Positions 48,453-64,000 of a stretch of DNA of 64,000 nucleotides are shown here, one piece after another. Under the pieces are notes generated by a model. It did no database searches. It was not told the DNA's origin and saw only the letters and a list, made by a program, of their open reading frames with translations. Source of the stretch: Sphaeroforma sirkka (Eukaryota > Opisthokonta > Ichthyosporea > Ichthyophonida). The translations under genes and the position numbers were made by a program. Location of the stretch: positions 63,501 to 127,500 of the forward strand of contig LUCW03001630.1 in the NCBI GenBank assembly GCA_001586965.3, read 5' to 3'. Every line of letters starts with the position of its first letter. Position 1 is the first letter of the stretch.

Positions 48453-49887
48453 CGTGCTTAAGCTATGCTAGGTGAAGATATTAGGTCTACGTATCAACGA
48501 GATGATTCTCCATCTAGTGCTAGCAGCCTTTAACCACCAGACATGCTCTATAAGCAGTCTATATGTATGTCCGTGCACTGTGCGGACGTGGTTCAGGACA
48601 GTGCATACTTAGTGCCAGTTCTCTCTACTCTTAGTAAATAGAGACTAGTATAGAGTGAGAGGTTAGCTTTGATCTCTACTAGTACCAGACCCCCCACAAT
48701 CATCACCATTTGGCATTTTGGCGCGTTGCGAGATGCGAGTTGTTTGTGAGTGACCCGTACATACGTCATCGCATTCTTCTACAAATTCATAGGAATCATA
48801 GCCAACTGAAAAAACGGCTGTGGTAGATTTTAACTTGTGCAATAAATATAAAATTAATTGGTGTACGCAAATAAGTGAAATAACGCCTAGCCTTCTGAAA
48901 AATGAACAAGAAGGCTATGGCCTCCCCGATACGTCTAGCGTATTTGCGTCATTACTCATCATTGCACGCAGTTACTGTGTCACATATTTAAATTTTATTT
49001 TTAATACTAAATTGAAATACAGACAAGTGGATATTCAAGATATTTAAAATAGAAACACAAGTAGTTTGAATTGTTTTTTTAGTGTTTTTTTACATACAGG
49101 TCGCCTCCAGAACAGTTGCTGTCGCTAATATTGGACAATGCCCAAATAACTGCTGATCATCCATTGTTTTTTACTGTTGTTTAAAAATATTTTCGAAATT
49201 TGTCGTAAATCAGTGGTAAATACATCCCAGTAGCCTTATACACTCATACTCACATAGCTGTATTACTGAGGTTTGAGACTCTGAGCGGGTTTCATAGGCT
49301 AATAGTCGTTTGTTTAAAATAAAATTAACTTATACCGTCACTACTGGAATGTTTACGTCACCATTCCAACTTACTTTATTGGCTCATCATACACCAGTTG
49401 GATGCAGTGTATGTATTTATTGATTAATGCGATGGACAGTCAGATCTTGTAGCTCTATATGAACCTATACCCTAAACAGTAAGTGAGTAAACACATGATT
49501 ACTTATCTGTGCCTCGGAACGGCGAATGCATGCCGATGGTCTGGACTCTGAACGTATGTTAGTTGTTCACACTTAGCATATAGACTTACATAATTTAAAA
49601 ATAAAATAAAAATAAGTCTGACATGAGACATCATCGCATCAACCAAATAAAGCATTCATTCAGATTTAGAACTTTTTTTTGAATTCTACATACAGATCTA
49701 TGGTGCAGTCGCTTTTTACTATTTTTTATAAATAAAAGATGATAAAATTTGAAACTTTATTTTCTAAATCTTCAATCCAAAATCTTAAATCGGCTTTCGT
49801 CACGGGATTTGGAATTGTGTGTAGGAGCAAAAACTGTCATATCATTTTCGACCATTTTCTGGGACCGGCTGGGACCGGCCATTACTG

Positions 49888-49982
49888 TGGCCTCAGCAGT
49901 CATTCTGGGCCTCAGCGGTCATTCTGGGCCTCAGCGGCCATTCTGGGCCTCAGCGGCCATTCTGGGCCTCAGCGGCCATCTG
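49888..49982. repeat. 18-bp GC-rich minisatellite
   Basis: Five copies of GGCCTCAGCGGCCATTCT in otherwise AT-rich DNA. The unit contains the near-palindrome GGCCTCAGCGGCC. Confidence 0.9.
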
Positions 49983-51091
49983 GGGCTGTGTCTTAGACAC
50001 TAAAAGTGTGTGCAATTACATACGAAACATATGCTCAATACGCTTGTAAACAAGCTGGTGTTTATTAGTCTTCTTGAATAACTATAAGTTAGCTTTTACT
50101 AGACATCTCAGCTGTAACTATATCGTACGCATTCTCGGGTACCCGACGGTGAGAAAAATGTTTCTTCTTGACGAATTCTGTCAACTGTAAAGTCAACCCC
50201 GTGTCGTAACAGTCCATATACCGTAGAGAGTGCCTTTCACCCCTGCCGCCAATTATGTGTTTCACTCTCTTTGTTGGGGGCGGCATGGTTACGTGGTTTG
50301 CACTGACTAGATGTGTATATAAGCGACAACGAGGTGTAATTTGTGTTTATCATATGTATATTTCACACACTTATTTACACTTTTCCACAAGATGGGAAAG
50401 CAATTTTAAAAATCTGATGATAGCATGTTTTAGAGATGGGCGGGCATGTCGATTTATGCGTTCAAAAGTCCAAAATTCATACTGCAAGGTGGGTGCCACA
50501 ACAAGCAGCCAAATTTTCAAGACTTTGTCAAAACTAGATTTTGAACTAAGTACAAATCCAAGAATGTGTCCGGGTCATTTTCTCAATCAGATCTTTGTGA
50601 GCATTTCCGGCTATTGAACGTCCGAATCGGGTCACTATTGTGTGTTCTGTGTCTGGCTGAAGTAGGGGTAATTTGACTGTTTTCCTGTAACAATCATCGG
50701 TTTCTTTTAAAAAGCAACTGCACCATACTATGAATTTTTCCTTTTGGAGCTGTCCGTCCGCATGCGTCACACAACTAAACTCATTCTATTGCTAAAGCTT
50801 CGAAAGCAAAAAAAAATAAAGCAATGGGCAATGAATACGAGTACTTCAGTTATCAATTTGAGCTATCGCTATTCATTGCAATCAGTGCAGGATTTGCATA
50901 ATACCCTTAAATTATAGACTAGAGTTACTGGTACACGACTGCAAATTTCATTCTGACGATATGTTTTAAAACCGTCGGAAACTATTTAGATTGCTACCCC
51001 GCTGCCCGACATGTCTGGACGAAATGTCATTATTACAGTCAGAACTCCGATAAATAGAATTCCCGATATTGTCCTAAAGAAAATACATCGC

Positions 51092-51128
51092 GCATAGCCT
51101 TCTAATATTTCATTTAGAAGGCTATGCA
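51092..51128. repeat. Perfect hairpin, CATAGCCTTC family
   Basis: A 14-bp stem, GCATAGCCTTCTAA and TTAGAAGGCTATGC, around an 8-base loop. Related half-sites or imperfect hairpins are at 48888-48919, 51264-51295 and 51310-51340. Confidence 0.8.
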
Positions 51129-52031
51129 TCGCGTCGGGTCGGAAACTAGTTTTTGTTCCTCTGTTTTTATTGCTTTATTTTTGTTAAAAGATCTGCATAG
51201 ATGTCTAGTTTTGTATTTTTTTTTGTAGGGGAGTGTAAATATTTTGGCTCAGTGCATATTAAAGCCTTCTAAATTAGACATGAAGGCTATGCTCAGAGTC
51301 ATTTATAGCTTTCTTCTATGTTTCATTTACGAAGGCTACATGTCTCATGTGTCTATTTCAAATTAGACAAGCCATTTTAAAAAGCCAAACGTTTTTTAAC
51401 AGGTTGTACTAAATTTGTAGGCTATGCTAAGCTCAGCCTTCCATTTTCCTTCTAAATTACATAGACACTCAGTATATGAGTACATAAGGACTTGGTCATT
51501 TTTTTCTTTTTAGAGAAATCAGAAATGGCAGACTGCCAGTTATCCTCAAGATTTTCTTGATAAAACCACACCTCTTAACACTGTATCATTGGACGACAGA
51601 GTGAAAAAGATTCATGAGTTATGACATCATGGGAACGCGAACCTTGATAAACATTTCCACGGATTTATTTTTGGCATTGTGTAGTCACCATTCACCACGG
51701 GCACGCCGGCACGAGTAGCACGAATTACCATGAGTAGCACGACAATGTGGGACATTGGCAACAATGGGATGAAGATGGAACTCTCAACAGTCAGCAGGTG
51801 AATTATTCACGAGCCGCTGAGAAGCCGTCGAAGAAAAACAACAAAAAAAAATTTACATAGACTGTCTTGTCTCGAGAGCATTCACGGCTCCCCCGCCGTT
51901 TGGCGCGTGAGTGTATTGTATTGAGTATTTTTATAATATCTTATAAACGATGTAGAAATGAATATAAGATAGTAAGAGGTTGTACCTTTCACTTTATTAA
52001 GTGCGAACCATATCTCAACAATAATAATACC

Positions 52032-53054
52032 ATGAAGTTTGCGACTGTCGCCCTTGTTGCTGTTCAGGCGCTCAGCCTTGTTGCTGCCCGTTCGTACAGT
52101 ACCACCAACTGTAAGTCATGGGAGGGCCATGATTCCTACGGATGCCCCGAAAAGTACACCTACAATTCCAGCAGCGCCCACAAGAAGTGTTCTTACCACG
52201 TTGAGGAGGGAGAAGGCGCATGCGCCGAAGAATGCTGTGAGAAAGAAGTAACCGTAGAGGAGGTGGGATACGGAGGAGGTGACAAGGGATATGGAGGAGG
52301 AGACAAGGGATACGGAGGAGGAGTTGGTGTGCAGGGGATCCCCGAGTATGAGACCCAGACCAAGTACGAGACCGAGACCGATACCGATGTTGTCACCAAG
52401 TTTGAGACCGAGAAGAAGTATGTTACGAAGACTGAAACTGAGTAGGAATACGAAACCAAGTTCAAAACTAAGAAGGTGACTGAGTACCTCACCGATGTGG
52501 TGACGTCCACATATAAGGCAACCATCACTACCTTCGCAACTGAAATCGCGTACGAAACTGAGACAGAGACGCTATACGAAACAAAGTACGAGACAGACAC
52601 CGTCGTGGAGTACTTGAAGGAGTATGAAACCAACACCAAAACCGTGTTGTATACTGACGTCGAATATGCGACTGAAACCGCCACAGTCACCGAATACGAT
52701 ACCGAACACGAGACAAGCGTGGAGTATCAGACCATCGACAAGACCAAGGTACACTACTCGACTGATATTGTAACCGAAACCGCAAAGGAGTATTCCACCG
52801 AAATTGTCATTGACACTGAAACTGTGCAGAAGGAGAAATACGAGACTGTGACCACCACCAAGGAGGTGCCTGTTTACAAGACAATCCCCGTCACCACATA
52901 CGTCGAAGAGACAATTTTCATAACTGAGGTTATTGTCACCCCTCAGGGAGACAAAGATGGTTACTCTAAGAATGAGATAACGAAGGATGGCTACGGTAAG
53001 GTGGAGAAGGACGGCTACAGTGAGGTGGAGGTGAAGAAAGAGTCATACTACTAG
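52032..53054 (+). CDS. Secreted Thr/Glu/Tyr-rich repeat protein with one in-frame TAG
   Basis: ATG 52032 starts MKFATVALVAVQALSLVAAR, a clear signal peptide. A Cys-rich domain of about 50 residues follows (NCKSWEGHDSYGC, CSYHVEEGEGACAEECC). Next are two GYGGGDK repeats and a long repetitive region built on YETET, TKYETE and VTEYxT. It ends in DGYxKxE repeats and a terminal ESYY. The frame is 341 codons and unbroken except for TAG at 52443-52445. Beta-branched and acidic repeats suggest an extracellular wall or matrix protein. AATAAA lies at 53184-53189, about 130 bases past the final TAG. The internal stop may be a null allele, a sequence error or a read-through site. Confidence 0.75.
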
Positions 53055-53806
53055 GTATAGATAGCTTAATGACTTACAAATATATGTAAGGGTAAAAACA
53101 AGCATAGGATTGGAGTTGGTGTGCAGTTCAGTTAAAAATACAATTGTACGTGCACACGCTGTCTTAGCAGCAGACAGCATGGGAATAAATATGGGAAAAA
53201 AAAGTACGCAAATTGAATAATATGCTCAAGTTGAAATCGACTATTGATCTGAGTATTCTATTTACACAAAAAATTTATCATTGGAAGCTGTATAATCCGA
53301 TTGTCAAGACCCTCTATTAAATCGCTCAATCAATTGGACGGTACATTGACATAATATACAGATCTCAAAGAAGTGCAAAAGCTACCAGTAAATTAGTGTG
53401 CGAAGCTATATCTATATTGGGTGTCTGCATATGGACATCAACAGGCGTGAAGTAACACCTTTACTTCTATACTTACATCTCAGCAATAAAAACGGTAGAG
53501 GACGGCATGATATCTGCAAGATTTTAGGGTTTTTTCAAACATACAAAACTATAATAAGAATTGTTCTCTAGTGTGCACATTATGTGTAGTAATACAATCA
53601 TAGAATGCGCATGTATGTATTAGACAAATGTGATTCGCAGCTTAATACTTTTGGAAGTATTGCCACTGACTTCAGTGATAGGTTCAATAGTACTGAGTTG
53701 AAGCCGTTTAATTTTATTGTACACCTGGGTTCTGCATGCATGCTAAAATCTTCGTCTTAATACTTGTCATACATCTAATTATGATGCCTAATAAAATACA
53801 TACATA

Positions 53807-53876
<70 letters not shown>

Positions 53877-54065
53877 GTTGGATAAAAAGTCCCGATGATA
53901 ATATTACTATATAGTGGTTTGTCTAAACATGGTTGTACTTTACTTTAATACAAATGTACGATGTTTACAACTAAACACAGTTGTATCGCCGCAACTGACA
54001 TTCGCCAAAAGTGGTATGCACCAATGGGCTGGCTTGGTCCCTGTAAGCTTCGTCCATACTGTCCA
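53055..54065. other. Intergenic region with CA microsatellite
   Basis: Separates the plus-strand secreted protein from the 3' end of the minus-strand UCKL1-type gene. It holds an uninterrupted CA run at 53811-53868. No gene seen. Confidence 0.6.
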
Positions 54066-63407
<9,342 letters not shown>

Positions 63408-63434
63408 CTGAGACAAGCCCCATGGCATCCCCAG

Positions 63435-63945
63435 GGCAAATATGCAGATAAGACAAACAGATGAACATCAGAACATGAGAACATGCAGATAAGACAAACA
63501 GATGAACATGAGAACATGAGAACATGCAGATAAGACAAACAGATGAACATGAGAATACATCAAATATGCCAATGAGACAAACAGATGAACATGAGAACAT
63601 GCATCAAGTATGCAGATAAGACAAGCAAATGAACATGAGAATGCAATGTAGATAAGACAAACAGATGAACAAGAGAACATGCATCAAATATGCAGATGGG
63701 ACGAGCAAATGAACATGAGAACATGCATCAAATATGCAGATGAGACAAACAGATGAACATGAGAATGCATCAAATATGCAGATAAGACAAATGGATGGAC
63801 ATCAGAACATGCATCAAATATGCAGATAAGACAAACAGATGGACATCAGAATATGCATCAAATATGCAGATAAGACAAACAGATGAACATCAGAACACGC
63901 AGATAAGACAAACAGATGAACAACAGAACATGCATGCCAGTCACC
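63435..63945. repeat. About 40-45-bp minisatellite upstream of the first UCKL1 exon seen
   Basis: About eleven units with AGATAAGACAAACAGATGAA, CATGAGAACATGCATCAAAT and ATGC. The array follows the acceptor side of exon 63334-63407 and would lie in the first intron or promoter. Confidence 0.9.
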
Positions 63946-64000
63946 AGCAAGCATGGTAGAGATACAGCTAAAAGACACACTCAGGCAGCCTCACAGGGCA

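Larger units (their letters stand above)
48453..52031. other. Intergenic region with hairpin motifs
   Basis: No gene assigned. A minus-strand frame at 50089-50286 begins with ATG (MPPPTKRVKHIIGGRG) and ends after 65 codons; it has no recognised family. Several AAGGCTATG/CATAGCCTT hairpins are spread through it (48888-48919 and 51092-51345). Confidence 0.4.

Overview
This is a repeat-dense stretch of a eukaryotic nuclear genome. It has spliced genes with GT-AG introns, chromodomain-bearing Ty3/gypsy elements, a Ty1/copia remnant and a LINE-type reverse transcriptase fragment. A protein tyrosine kinase with HRDIAARN and DFGLAR motifs, next to a uridine kinase/UPRT fusion, points to a holozoan (animal or close unicellular relative). 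An intron-rich unicellular holozoan such as an ichthyosporean is my inference and is not proven by the sequence. All exon borders were read by eye from splice signals and family conservation. No rRNA, tRNA or CRISPR array was seen.

Left half (about 1.7-35.7 kb): a nest of retroelements. Element A (+, 2101-12088) is a dead Ty3/gypsy chromovirus with LTRs, a gag split by another element, and a pol that has lost its reverse transcriptase active site. Element B (-, 13207-20343) is a younger relative with near-identical 248-bp LTRs, an intact YIDD motif and a few frameshifts. Between RNase H and integrase, both carry an extra domain with an NPPW motif that resembles N6-adenine methyltransferases. 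Two further remnants (12.8-13.2 kb and 22.6-24.1 kb) carry the same domain. Around them lie a copia remnant (24.1-27.5 kb), an inverted pair of LTR-like repeats, two copies of a 570-bp LTR, one heading a long gag-like frame (33.25-34.77 kb), a gypsy remnant (31.4-32.6 kb) and a LINE fragment. A compact 1.5-kb element, here called X, occurs twice (4175-5690 and 29501-31033). It encodes one unfamiliar 296-aa protein and no polymerase.

Right half (about 39-64 kb): host genes. A tyrosine kinase gene on the minus strand has four firm C-terminal exons (39475-42302), and its upstream part lies among minisatellites, possibly starting with a signal-peptide exon at 48452. A plus-strand gene at 52032-53054 encodes a secreted Thr/Glu/Tyr-rich repeat protein interrupted by one in-frame TAG. 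From 63407 down to 54066 the minus strand carries a uridine-cytidine kinase-like (UCKL1-type) gene with at least 15 exons, covering the kinase and UPRT-like domains. One of its exons is present in three tandem copies.

Introns and intergenic DNA are packed with minisatellites, several with unrelated 24-bp units, and with long TA and CA runs. The left edge may hold the first exon of a further minus-strand gene.
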